Positions 17,319 to 25,912 of a DNA stretch of 64,000 bases are shown piece after piece. Position 1 is the stretch's first letter. Each line of letters begins with the position of its first letter. The DNA is from Streptomyces megasporus. GTDB lineage: Bacteria; Actinomycetota; Actinomycetes; Streptomycetales; Streptomycetaceae. The notes beneath the pieces were generated by a model. That model saw only the letters and a program-made list of their open reading frames with translations. It made no database searches and was not told where the DNA came from. The stretch is from contig NZ_JODL01000044.1 of assembly GCF_000718985.1 (NCBI RefSeq), positions 1 through 64,000 on the forward strand. The letters run 5' to 3'. The position numbers were made by a program, and so were the translations under genes.

Positions 17319-17358
17319 CCCCTCACAAGCCCCTTCCGAGGCATCGGGACGGCAGCGC

Positions 17359-18963
17359 ATGACCGCCGTCACCCCTGCCACGTCCGACAGACGGCCCCCC
17401 GCGGAGCCGGGCGGATCCGCAGGGACCCGCGGCGCCCGCCGGATACGGGGACTGCACCGCCCGGCCCAGGCGGTGCTGTCCGGGCTCCTGCTCTATGCCA
17501 GCTTCCCGCCGCGACCGCTGTGGTGGCTGGCGCCGGTGGCCTTCGCGCTGCTCGCCCGCGGCATCCGCGGCCGGCGGCTGCGGGACGGGCTCGTGGGCGG
17601 TTACCTGGCCGGGCTCGGCTTCTTCCTGCCACTGCTGGTGTGGACCGGCGAAGAAGTCGGTCCCCTGCCGTGGCTGGCCCTCGCCGCGGTGGAGGCGGCC
17701 TTCATCGCCGCCGCCGGGGCCGGTGTGGCGCTGGTGGGCCGGCTGCGGGGGTGGCCGATATGGGCGGCCGCAGTCTGGGTCACGGTCGAGGGGGCCCGCG
17801 CCCGTGTGCCGTTCGGTGGGTTCCCCTGGGGCAAGGTGGCGTTCGGCCAGGCCGAGGGGTGGTTCCTGCCGCTGGCCGCGGTCGGCGGCACCCCACTGGT
17901 CGGCTTCGCGGTCGCGCTGGCCGGCTTCGCGCTGGCCGACCTCACCGGCCACCTGCGGCGATCCGGTCGCCGAGCCGCAGCGCTGGCGGCCCTCGGGTGC
18001 GTCACCGCCCCGGTGGCCGCGGCGTTCGCCGCGCTGCCGCTGGTCAGCACCCGAGCCCAGGACGGCACCGCGACCGCCGCCGTCATCCAGGGCAACGTGC
18101 CCCGCGCCGGTCTGGACTTCAACGACCAGCGGCGCGCGGTGCTCGACAACCACGCCCGCCGCACGGTCGAACTCGCCGACGACGTCCGTGCGGGCCGCGC
18201 TCCGCGCCCGGACTTCGTGCTCTGGCCGGAGAACTCCTCCGACCTCGACCCCTACCGCAACGCCGACGCCCGCGCCGTCATCGAGCAGGCCGTCGCCGCC
18301 ATCGGCGCCCCCACCTCGATCGGCGCCGTCCTCACCCCCGAGACCGGGCCCCTGCGCAACACCCAGATCCTGTGGGATCCCCGCCGCGGGTCGGTCCAGG
18401 AGTACGACAAGCGCCGGATCCAGCCCTTCGGCGAGTACATCCCCCTGCGGCCCCTGGCCAGGGTCTTCAGCTCCGACGTCGACCGTGTGCGGCGGGATTT
18501 CGGCCGTGGCCGCGAGGTGGGGGTCTTCGACATGGCCGGCACCCGGGTGGGCCTGGTGACCTGCTACGAGACCGCCTTCGACGACACGGTGCGCGACACC
18601 GTGACCGCCGGCGCCCACATTCTCTCCGTGCCCAGCAACAACGCCACCTTCGGCCGCACCGAGATGACCTATCAGCAGCTGGCCATGTCCCGTCTGCGCG
18701 CCGTCGAACACAGCCGCGCCGTTCTCGTTCCGGTCACCAGCGGGGTCAGCGCCGTCATCCTGCCCGACGGCACCGTCGCCCAGCGCACCGACCTCTTCAC
18801 CGCCGACGCGCTCGTCGCCCGGGTGCCCCGCCGCTCCTGGCTCACCCCCGCCACCCGCCTCGGCGCGCTCCCCGAAGCCGCCCTGGCCGCCATCGCCGCG
18901 GCGGGCACCGCCGTCGCCGCGGCGCGCAGCCGCCGCGGCGGGCGACAGGCTCCGGCAGGCTGA
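17359..18963 (+). CDS. lnt: Apolipoprotein N-acyltransferase
   Basis: 534 residues. N-terminal multi-TM part (about 35-215), then a nitrilase domain with the Glu-Lys-Cys triad: Glu in GDFVLWPENSS-type loop (VLWPENSS), Lys in EYDKRRIQPFGEYIP, Cys in LVTCYETAF. The enzyme adds a third acyl chain to lipoproteins after signal peptidase II cleavage. Actinomycetes normally carry a separate housekeeping copy, so this one, last in a metal/redox cluster with several lipoproteins, looks specialised. Fragment of a paralogue occurs inside the chimeric ORF at 23.0-23.9 kb. Confidence 0.92.
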   Translation: MTAVTPATSDRRPPAEPGGSAGTRGARRIRGLHRPAQAVLSGLLLYASFPPRPLWWLAPVAFALLARGIRGRRLRDGLVGGYLAGLGFFLPLLVWTGEEVGPLPWLALAAVEAAFIAAAGAGVALVGRLRGWPIWAAAVWVTVEGARARVPFGGFPWGKVAFGQAEGWFLPLAAVGGTPLVGFAVALAGFALADLTGHLRRSGRRAAALAALGCVTAPVAAAFAALPLVSTRAQDGTATAAVIQGNVPRAGLDFNDQRRAVLDNHARRTVELADDVRAGRAPRPDFVLWPENSSDLDPYRNADARAVIEQAVAAIGAPTSIGAVLTPETGPLRNTQILWDPRRGSVQEYDKRRIQPFGEYIPLRPLARVFSSDVDRVRRDFGRGREVGVFDMAGTRVGLVTCYETAFDDTVRDTVTAGAHILSVPSNNATFGRTEMTYQQLAMSRLRAVEHSRAVLVPVTSGVSAVILPDGTVAQRTDLFTADALVARVPRRSWLTPATRLGALPEAALAAIAAAGTAVAAARSRRGGRQAPAG

Positions 18964-19496
18964 GCACCCGGGGCGCCGCACGGGGGCCCGTTCCCCCTCT
19001 ATGCCTCCAGCGGTACTCCGGCCGACGTCAGCAGCGCGGCGAGATCGTCGGGGATGGGCAGGGGCGTGGCGGGTCCGGCCCGGGTGCGGCCGGTGGGGTG
19101 CTCCCCGGCCGCCGAACCCGGCGCGGCCACCGCCAGGCGCACGAGCTGACCGAGGATCTCCGCAGGTCGTGGTCGCGTACCGCGAGGCGGAGCATCACCG
19201 TATGGGTGCGGGTGTGCGGCCACGGCCAGGACTGGGACAGGAGGTGGGCGCGCTCGGCGGCGCGGCACCCGGGCGGCCCGCCGGTCCTGAAATAAGGCCG
19301 ACGCCCTGGGCGCCACCGCCATCAGGGCCCACCGCGAGCCGGAGTCGGGGACGTCCACCGCCCAACCGATCGGTCGCCGATGCCCCGAGCCGGCCGCCTG
19401 CCGGGCAGCCGTGCGCTCCCGACGACTACCGCTGCGAGGCCGACGAGCAGGCCGGCGCGGTGACGGAATCCCCCTTGGACGCTGCGGAGGTGCGTC
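18964..19496. other. 533-bp stretch without a supported gene
   Basis: Open frames exist on both strands but none shows a recognisable domain. A minus-strand frame ends at 18999 (…LLTSAGVPLEA) and could be the tail of a lost gene. A Shine-Dalgarno GGAGG at 19486-19490 belongs to the next ATPase. Confidence 0.5.
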
Positions 19497-21581
19497 GTGG
19501 CTGATGCGTGCTGCGGAACCGACAGCCCCACCGTCGTCTCCGGCACCGAGCCGGGTGGAGCGGGCGCCGTGCCTCCCGCGGCGGTCTGGCAGGTCCGGGA
19601 ACTGCAGGCGACCGCGGTCTCCGGCGTGCTGCTGCTGGTGGCCCTGGTGCTGCCGAGCCAGTCGGCACAGACGGGCCTTCAGTGGGCGGCGCTGCTGATC
19701 GGCGCGGCCACCTTCGTGCCCGGCTCGCTGCGGGCCCTGCTGCGCGGCCGGCTCGGGGTCGGGCTGCTGATGACCATCGCCGCCATCGGTGCGGTCGCGC
19801 TCGGCGAGGTCGGCGAGGCCGCCACGCTGGCGTTCTTGTTCTCCGTGGCCGAGGGCCTGGAGGGCTATGCGGTGGCCCGCACCCAGCACGGCCTGCGGGC
19901 CCTGCTGAGCCTGGTGCCTCCCACCGCGACCGTGCTGCGCGAGGGCACCGAGGCCCAGATGGCCCCCGCCGACCTGCGGGTCGGGGACGTTCTACTGGTA
20001 CGGCCCGGGGAGCGGATCGCCACCGACGGCGTGGTGACCTCCGGGCGTAGTGCGCTGGACACCTCGGTGGTGACCGGCGAGTCGGTGCCCGTCGAGGTCG
20101 GCCCCGGCGCGGAGGTGTTCGCCGGCACCGTCAACGGGCCCGGCGTGCTGGAGATCACCGCCACCGCCACCGCCGAGGGCAACTCCCTGGCGAAGCTGGT
20201 GCACACCGTGCACGAGGCACAGGAGCGCAAGGGCGCCGGCCAGCGGATGGCGGAGAGGTTCGCACGACCTCTGGTCCCCGCCGCCCTGGTACTGGCCGCC
20301 CTGACCGCCGTGTTGGGCAGCCTGCTGGGGGACCCGGGCGTGTGGGTCGAGCGGGCGCTGGTCGTCCTGGTGGCCGCCGCGCCGTGCGCCTTCGCCCTGT
20401 CGGTGCCGGTCGCGGTGGTCGCGGCCATCGGAGCCGCGTCCAGGGCCGGCGTGTTCATCGAGGGCGGAGCAGCAGTCGAAGCCTTGGGCAAGGTCAAGGT
20501 CGTGGCCATCGACAAGACCGGTACCCTCACCCGCAACGAACCCGCCGTGATCGACGTGGTGACCGCGCCGGGCGCGACCCGCGACGAGGTGCTGGCCACG
20601 GCCGCCGCGCTGGAGGCTCGCAGCGAACACCCGCTCGCCGCCGCGGTCCTGGCCGCGGTCGACCCCACCGCTGTGACCCCGGCAACGGATGTGGAGGCGG
20701 TACCCGGCAACGGGCGCAAGGCCCGCTTGGGCAAACCCGGCTTCATCGCCACCGGCCCGCTCGCCGATGAGACGAGCCGGTTGCAGGACGCCGGAGCCAC
20801 CGTGGTCCTCGTCGAGCACGACGGCACCCTGCTGGGCGCCGTCGCCGTACGCGACGAGGTATGGCCCGAGGCGGCCGAGGCGATCGGCATGCTCAAGCGG
20901 CAGGGCGTGAGCGTGGTCATGCTCACCGGCGACAACGCCCGCACGGCCGCGGCGATCGCCGCCGACGCCGGTATCACCGACGTCCGTGCCGAACTGCTGC
21001 CCGAGGACAAGGCCCGTATCGTCGCCGAGTTGAGGGCCCTCGGACCCGTGGCCATGGTCGGCGACGGCATCAACGACGCCCCCGCCCTGGCCACGGCCGA
21101 CGCCGGCGTGGCGATGGGCGCCATGGGCAGCGACGTCGCCATCGAAGCCGCCGATGTGGCGTTGATGGGCGAGGATATACGTCGCCTGCCCGACGCGATC
21201 GCCCACACCCGCGCCGCCCGCCGCATCTTCACCCAGAACCTGGTCGCGTCCGGTGCCATCCTCGTTGCCCTGGTCCCACTCGCGGCCACCGGTGTCCTGG
21301 GCCTGGCCGTGGTGGTCGCCACCCACGAACTGGCCGAGGTCCTGGTCATCGGCAACGGTATCCGCGCCGGACGCCGCACCCGGCTGCCCCACCACCGGCC
21401 ACTGCGCACCGCGGACCACGCCCACATCCCCGTCCCAAGCCTGGCAACGACCGCGCCGAACCCGTCCGGGAAGGTGCTCCTGCCCTTGGCCGTCGGCGGC
21501 CGGGGCACCGAGCCCACACCGCCCGCACACCCCGAGACGGACGCCTGCGGCTGCCGCCCCGGCTGCGCCTGCTGCACCTGA
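19497..21581 (+). CDS. P1B-type ATPase with an APC transmembrane motif
   Basis: 694 residues, GTG 19497 behind GGAGG. Short N-terminal Cys motif (DACCG), TGES at 193-196, DKTGT with Asp339, SEHP, GDGINDAP. The membrane metal site reads AAAPCAFALS (APC at 295-297) where the 5.2 kb paralogue has SPC, removing one potential ligand. The nucleotide domain loop after VPGNG is about six residues shorter than in the paralogue. The C terminus is Cys-rich (DACGCRPGCACCT, five Cys), a likely extra metal-binding tail. Probably Cd/Zn/Pb-type export, but the altered motif makes specificity uncertain. Confidence 0.9.
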   Translation: MADACCGTDSPTVVSGTEPGGAGAVPPAAVWQVRELQATAVSGVLLLVALVLPSQSAQTGLQWAALLIGAATFVPGSLRALLRGRLGVGLLMTIAAIGAVALGEVGEAATLAFLFSVAEGLEGYAVARTQHGLRALLSLVPPTATVLREGTEAQMAPADLRVGDVLLVRPGERIATDGVVTSGRSALDTSVVTGESVPVEVGPGAEVFAGTVNGPGVLEITATATAEGNSLAKLVHTVHEAQERKGAGQRMAERFARPLVPAALVLAALTAVLGSLLGDPGVWVERALVVLVAAAPCAFALSVPVAVVAAIGAASRAGVFIEGGAAVEALGKVKVVAIDKTGTLTRNEPAVIDVVTAPGATRDEVLATAAALEARSEHPLAAAVLAAVDPTAVTPATDVEAVPGNGRKARLGKPGFIATGPLADETSRLQDAGATVVLVEHDGTLLGAVAVRDEVWPEAAEAIGMLKRQGVSVVMLTGDNARTAAAIAADAGITDVRAELLPEDKARIVAELRALGPVAMVGDGINDAPALATADAGVAMGAMGSDVAIEAADVALMGEDIRRLPDAIAHTRAARRIFTQNLVASGAILVALVPLAATGVLGLAVVVATHELAEVLVIGNGIRAGRRTRLPHHRPLRTADHAHIPVPSLATTAPNPSGKVLLPLAVGGRGTEPTPPAHPETDACGCRPGCACCT

Positions 21582-21583
21582 CC

Positions 21584-21694
21584 GTCCGCAGACACCAGCG
21601 CTACTACGACCAAGCCGACCAGCGCCCCAACTTCTACCTCGACCCCCAGGCCAAAGCCCTCGGCCGCGGCCAGTGCCCCGTCGGCCACAGCTGA
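21584..21694 (+). other. Possible C-terminal gene fragment
   Basis: A short frame after the ATPase ends DQRPNFYLDPQAKALGRGQC and PVGHS before TGA. It looks like the end of an ordinary protein (balanced composition, high G/C third positions) but has no start and I do not recognise it. The rest of 21695-21909 shows nothing. Confidence 0.25.
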
Positions 21695-21909
21695 CCGTGT
21701 CCACCGCGGCCAGCCCGCCCTCCGCTCCCCACGGCCTGTCGGCGAGGAGCCCGTCGGCTGGCGGTTCCTCCCACCGCCGCGTGGGTGGTCCCCGATGCCG
21801 ACGCACCGGGCCGACACGGTGGCCCTGGCGGTGGTGGCTCGGGTACGACGGCCGCACCTGCCGTCGAGCGGTACGGCCGCCGGCCGATTGGGGGTCAGGG
21901 GCCGACGTG

Positions 21910-22056
21910 TCAGGCGCTGACAATGGTCACCGCCGTCACCGTGGCCACGGCCTGGAAGAGGTAGTAGATGACGATGGCCCCGGCGATGACGAGTTCGCGC
22001 CGGTCCTTCTCTCTGCGGGCGGTCGCCCCGTGGCCGTAGGGGTCGGTGCCCAGCGT
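21910..22056 (-). pseudogene. Small membrane-protein fragment
   Basis: A minus-strand frame encodes DPYGHGATARREKDRRELVI followed by one clear TM helix (AGAIVIYYLFQAVATVTAVT) and a stop. Upstream the coding signal moves to another frame (SAFDREIRA), so a frameshift is likely. Family unknown. Confidence 0.35.
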
Positions 22057-22411
22057 CCGCGCGGATCTCGCGGTCGAAGGCGCTGCGCTGGGCTGCGGGC
22101 CTCGCCCGGCGCGCGGCCTCGGCATCGGGGGGTGAACCGGATGCGGTGGGTCACGCCGCCCCGGCTTCTCCGTCGTCCAAGAGCACGCTGCCAGGGGACT
22201 CCCCGGTCTCCAGTCGGCGGAAAACGTCCTCGGTGGCGGGGGCGGCTTCCCCTCTGGGGTGTGGGGCAGGAGGTGAATCGGGCTGGAGAGCGGTGCGTCC
22301 TCGTCTTGTACCAGGTGCCCGGACGGGGCCGGCGCCTGCCAGGTGGCAAGGCGGTCTGCGGGCAACGTCTTCGGGCGGGCGGTCACGGCTCTGTACGACC
22401 TTCTCCCGCCG

Positions 22412-22591
22412 GGGAGCAGGCCGACAGGCTCACCGTGGTCAAGCTCAACATCGACGAGAACCCGGCCACCGCCGCCCGGTACGGGATCATGGCCATCCCG
22501 ACGATGAACGTCTACCAGGGCGGCGAGGTCGTGAAGACCATCGTCGGTGCCAAGCCCAAGGCCGCCATCGAGCGCGACCTCGCCGAGTTCA
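22412..22591 (+). pseudogene. Thioredoxin C-terminal fragment
   Basis: DRLTVVKLNIDENPATAARY, then MAIPTMNVYQGGEVV and the terminal helix match the second half of thioredoxin. The CxxC half is absent and the natural end is replaced by unrelated sequence after 22591. Bases 22515-22591 equal 1-77 of the window. Confidence 0.8.
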
Positions 22592-22598
22592 GCCCCGC

Positions 22599-22700
22599 CT
22601 CGACGCGGCTGGCAGTCCAGTTCGGCGTAGCCGATGTCGGTGAACTCCACCAGCAGGCCCGGGGCGCGGCGGCCGCCGTCCTTGAAGCAGAACTTCTGGA
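22599..22700 (-). pseudogene. Fragment of the 159-626 hypothetical gene
   Basis: The minus strand encodes FKDGGRRAPGLLVEFTDIGY, a diverged copy of the end of the hypothetical gene at 159-626. Nucleotide similarity is visible between 22600-22660 and 197-258. The rest of that gene is missing. Confidence 0.5.
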
Positions 22701-22912
22701 GCCTTCGACGACTACGGCCTGGCCCTGCGCGACGACGGCCATGCCCCCTGCACCCACGTCACCCGCCTGATCCACGAGTACCTGGACGACATCGACCGTC
22801 GGATGGTCGAACTCGCCCGCCACCCGCGCGGTCCTGCGGGCCCTCGCCGACCGGGCCGCCACCACCGATCCCACCGCCTGCGGCTAGGACGGCATCTGCA
22901 CCATCCTCACCT
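22701..22912 (+). pseudogene. MerR-family metal regulator, C-terminal fragment
   Basis: DDYGLALRDDGHAPCTHVTR and EYLDDIDRRMVELA are the dimerisation helix and Cys-containing loop of metal-responsive MerR proteins. A one-base shift follows, then ADRAATTDPTACG, a TAG, and DGICTIL, the usual C-terminal Cys region. The DNA-binding half is missing, so it is non-functional. It indicates a former mercury or similar regulator next to the thioredoxin remnant. Confidence 0.7.
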
Positions 22913-23034
22913 CCGCCATGGCGGCCGCCACCAGGCCCGCGCCTGCTCTTCGCCGGTGGGCGGGCGGGGCGGTGAGCAGTGCGGCGAGGCAGGCCGCGGC
23001 GAGGGCTACGAGGGCGCTCACTGCGGGGGGCGCT

Positions 23035-23880
23035 GCCCAGGGACGCCCAGCCCAGGGCCGGGGAGTCGGCCTGGCTGAAGGCGAGCCGTCCCCAGGGGAA
23101 GCCGCCCAGCGGCACCCGCGAGCGTACGGCCTCGGCGGCCACCCACCAGCAGGCCGCCCAGATCGGCCAGCCCGATAGGCGGGCACCGCGCAGGCGAGGA
23201 GCGCGCCGCCCGCCACGGCCGTGGTGGGCCCGCGTGGCGCGGGCCGGGCCGGGGGCGGCGGCGCCGGAGGCGATCGGCAGCAGAACCCTTCCGGCCAGGG
23301 CCGCACCGGCCCGCTGCGGGGACGGGGCGAGGGTGTGGGCCTGGGCGGCCGCGCGCAGCGGGGCGTGGTGGGGCAGGCGGCTCTTGCGTCCGGCGCGGAT
23401 GCCGTTGCCGATGACGAGGACCTCGGCCAGTTCGTGGGTGGCGACCACGGCCGCCAAGCCCAGCAGGCCGGTGGCGGCCAGCGGCACCAGGGTGACGAGG
23501 ATGGCGCCGGACATCAGCAGGTTCTGGAGGAAGACGGCCTCCACAGCGTCGCGGACCTCCGTCGGCTGCTTGCCCGGCGCCATGGAGATGTCGCCCATGG
23601 TGCTGGGGCACACATCGGGGCAGTTGGTGTAGCCGAAGAAGACCGGCATCGTCTTCCCCGCGGTCTGCTCGCGTGGGTCGAGCGGCTTGCCGGAGGTGTC
23701 GGTCGACACCGGGTCGGGCTGGGGGAAGGGGTGCTCCAGCTCGGTGTCCCGGTACGGGCAGTCCTTGGTCGAGGTGACCGCTGCGGGGTCCTGCATGCCG
23801 TGGTGTGGGGTGTGCCGGTGCAGCCGGGTCAGGAGGACCGCGCCGACGGCGGCGGACGAGCGGAGAGCTCGGGTGTGGTG
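23035..23880 (-). pseudogene. Chimeric ORF: Sco1 head, ATPase tail, Lnt middle
   Basis: One uninterrupted minus-strand frame joins three gene pieces. About 23530-23880 is the Sco1 N-terminal half (VFFGYTNCPDVCPSTMGDI). About 23259-23529 is the last membrane part of a P1B ATPase (ATHELAEVLVIGNGIRAGR), very close to the 19.5 kb ATPase. About 23035-23220 is an internal Lnt segment (SGWPIWAACWW, VPLGGFPWGRLAF). The order equals the plus-strand cassette with the ATPase between sco1 and lnt. Two in-frame deletions explain it. Function as a fusion is unlikely: the Sco His ligand and all ATPase catalytic domains are gone. Confidence 0.85.
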
Positions 23881-23929
23881 CAGCGTGGTTTCGGACCCAA
23901 TCAGGATCACGGGGTGCGGCCAGGGCCGG

Positions 23930-24290
23930 GCTGAGGGCGGCCCTGACCAGAGCATGGCCGCGGTCGGTGAGCGCGGCTAACACCGGCCGGCCCTCCCGGC
24001 GGGAGACGGCCGGCCCCGCCGCGCGGCCGGCGCAGGTGGTGAGAGACGAGGTTCCGGCCCGGGCCGCTCGTCCGGGCCAGGTCGCACACGCACAGCTCGC
24101 CGCCCTCGGCCAGGGCCGCGGCCACCGACAGCCGGGTCGGGTCGGCCGGCGCCTCGGCGGCCGCGGCGGCGGGCTCGGTCCCGGGCCGGGGCGGCATGCG
24201 GGTGCGCAGATCCTCGGCCACCGTCAGATCCAGGCACGGCAGGTCGCAGGCGTCCGGGTGTGTCCCGGTCGTCTTCACGATCCTTCGCAT
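23930..24290 (-). pseudogene. CadC-like sensor, frameshifted
   Basis: From ATG 24290 the frame gives DACDLPCLDLTVAEDLRTRM and GGELCVCDLA, the same four-Cys sensor as at 16199. Around 24040 the helix reads HHLRRPRGGAG instead of HHLRHLRTAGL, and the true end (ALTDRGHALVRAAL) is in another frame. DNA binding would be lost. Confidence 0.8.
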
Positions 24291-24337
24291 CGATCGGGCG
24301 GGGAACGGTCGCGGTGGTACCGGCGCGACCGGTGGGT

Positions 24338-25093
24338 TCAGATGCCGATGGTGTAACCGGCCGTCCAGGACTGCATATAGCTGATGAAGTAGCCCCAGAC
24401 GCCGGTGATCATCAGCACGCCCATGGCGATCATCATGCCGCCGCCGGCGCGCATGACCCACTGGTAGTGGGCCTTGACCCAGGCGAAGACGCCCATCGCC
24501 TTGCGGAAGGCCAGCCCGGCGGCCAGGAACGGCACGCCCAGCCCCAGGCAGTACGCCACCGTCAACAGCGCCCCGCGCTCGGCGCTGGCCTCGCTGAACG
24601 CCAGCGCCTGCACGGCGGCCAGGGTCGGGCCGATGCACGGGGTCCAGCCCAGCCCGAACAGCACTCCCAGCATCGGCGCGCCCACCAGCCCGGCGGCCGG
24701 CCTGGTGTGGATGCGGAACTCGCGCCGGGTCAGCCACGGTATGACGCCCATGAAGGCCAGGCCCATCACGATGGTCAGCGCGCCCAGCACCCGGATGAGG
24801 AGGTCCTGGTGTTCCAGCAGGGTGTTCCCGGCGTAGCCGAAGGCGGCGCCGAAGGAGACGAACACGCCGGTGAACCCGGCCAGGAACAGCAGCGTGCCGA
24901 CCAGGATGCGGCCGCGCCGGGCCTCGGCGAGATCCGCCCCGGTCACCCCGGTGACGTAGGACAGGTAGCCGGGCACCAGCGGCAGCACACAGGGGGAGAA
25001 GAAGGACACCAATCCGGCCAGCGCGGCGATCGGGATGGCCAGCAGCATCGAGCCGGTCAGCACGGTGCCGTCGAGGTCGAGGGCCAGCAACAC
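24338..25093 (-). CDS. ccdA: CcdA-type transmembrane electron carrier
   Basis: 251 residues, six TMs. [20 protein letters not shown] and [20 protein letters not shown] hold the redox cysteines. GTG 25093 begins three bases after the TlpA stop. It carries electrons from cytosolic thioredoxin to the TlpA lipoprotein. Intact, unlike its paralogue at 15391, whose TAG corresponds to Gln in the segment AHYQWVMRAGG here; it may cover for that copy. Confidence 0.92.
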   Translation of the reverse strand: MLLALDLDGTVLTGSMLLAIPIAALAGLVSFFSPCVLPLVPGYLSYVTGVTGADLAEARRGRILVGTLLFLAGFTGVFVSFGAAFGYAGNTLLEHQDLLIRVLGALTIVMGLAFMGVIPWLTRREFRIHTRPAAGLVGAPMLGVLFGLGWTPCIGPTLAAVQALAFSEASAERGALLTVAYCLGLGVPFLAAGLAFRKAMGVFAWVKAHYQWVMRAGGGMMIAMGVLMITGVWGYFISYMQSWTAGYTIGI

Positions 25094-25096
25094 GTC

Positions 25097-25702
25097 TCAG
25101 CCTTCCTTCAGGACCGGGTCGATCAACGAGCGCAGCTCCGCCTCCGACAGGCCCTGCAGGCCCCGGGCGGCGACCCGGCCCTGGCGGTCGATCACCAGCG
25201 TGGTGGGGATGGCCGAGGGCGGCAGGGTGCCCTTGAACTTCAGCAGCTGCCGCCCCTGCCGGTCCCACAGGCTGGGGTAGGCGATGCCGTAGGTGTTCTC
25301 GAACCGGCGGGCGACCTCCTTGGTGGCGTCGCGGGTGTTGATTCCGAGGAAGGCCACGCCCCGATCGCGTAGGTCCTCGGAGACCTTCCGCAGGTGCGGT
25401 GCCTCGGCCCGGCAGGGTGCGCACCACGAGCCCCACACGTTGATCACCACGATCTTGCCGCGGTAGTCGGCCAGCGCGACCGGCTCACCGGTCAGCGTCT
25501 CGCCCCGGATGTCCGGCGCCGGTTCGCGCTCGGCGGGAGCCAGGCGCGTCAGGCGCTGATCACCCTGGGCGGCGGCCGCCTCGGCGTCATCGCCGCCCCG
25601 GCCGCAGCCGGAGACGGCCAGGGCGGTAAGGGCCACGGCGCCGGCCAGCACGGCGCGCCGCGGTATGCCGGGGTGGTCGGAAGCGAACGGGAAACGTGAC
25701 AT
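25097..25702 (-). CDS. TlpA/ResA-like thiol-disulfide lipoprotein
   Basis: 201 residues from ATG 25702 (GTG 25711 also possible). Basic start, hydrophobic region, lipobox ALAVSGC, then thioredoxin domain with NVWGSWCAPCRAEAPHL and cis-Pro loop PPSAIPTTLVI. Pairs with the CcdA gene directly downstream. Closely related to the protein at 14788-15387. The 210 bases upstream up to the oxidase stop carry no gene and should hold the promoter. Confidence 0.9.
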   Translation of the reverse strand: MSRFPFASDHPGIPRRAVLAGAVALTALAVSGCGRGGDDAEAAAAQGDQRLTRLAPAEREPAPDIRGETLTGEPVALADYRGKIVVINVWGSWCAPCRAEAPHLRKVSEDLRDRGVAFLGINTRDATKEVARRFENTYGIAYPSLWDRQGRQLLKFKGTLPPSAIPTTLVIDRQGRVAARGLQGLSEAELRSLIDPVLKEG

Positions 25703-25912
25703 GACAGGCACCCATGCAGATCGGTGGGAAAGCGGGGAAACGGAATTCGGACGGTCGTCACGGCGGAGTGGTCCGGTGCAGCCGGAACCGTTGAAGGACC
25801 GGCGCGGCGATCGCCGCCTCGTGGTGGTGGGTTGCCACGAGGCGACGCGGCCGGGCCGGGGCGGGCAGGTGCCCGCGGGTGAGGGCGTGCGGCGTTCCGT
25901 CCGGGGCGGCCT

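Noticed and set aside
23035..23880. Chimeric Sco1-ATPase-Lnt frame as a purposeful fusion protein
   Set aside because: Each part lacks essential residues or domains, and the layout matches two deletions in a duplicated cassette.
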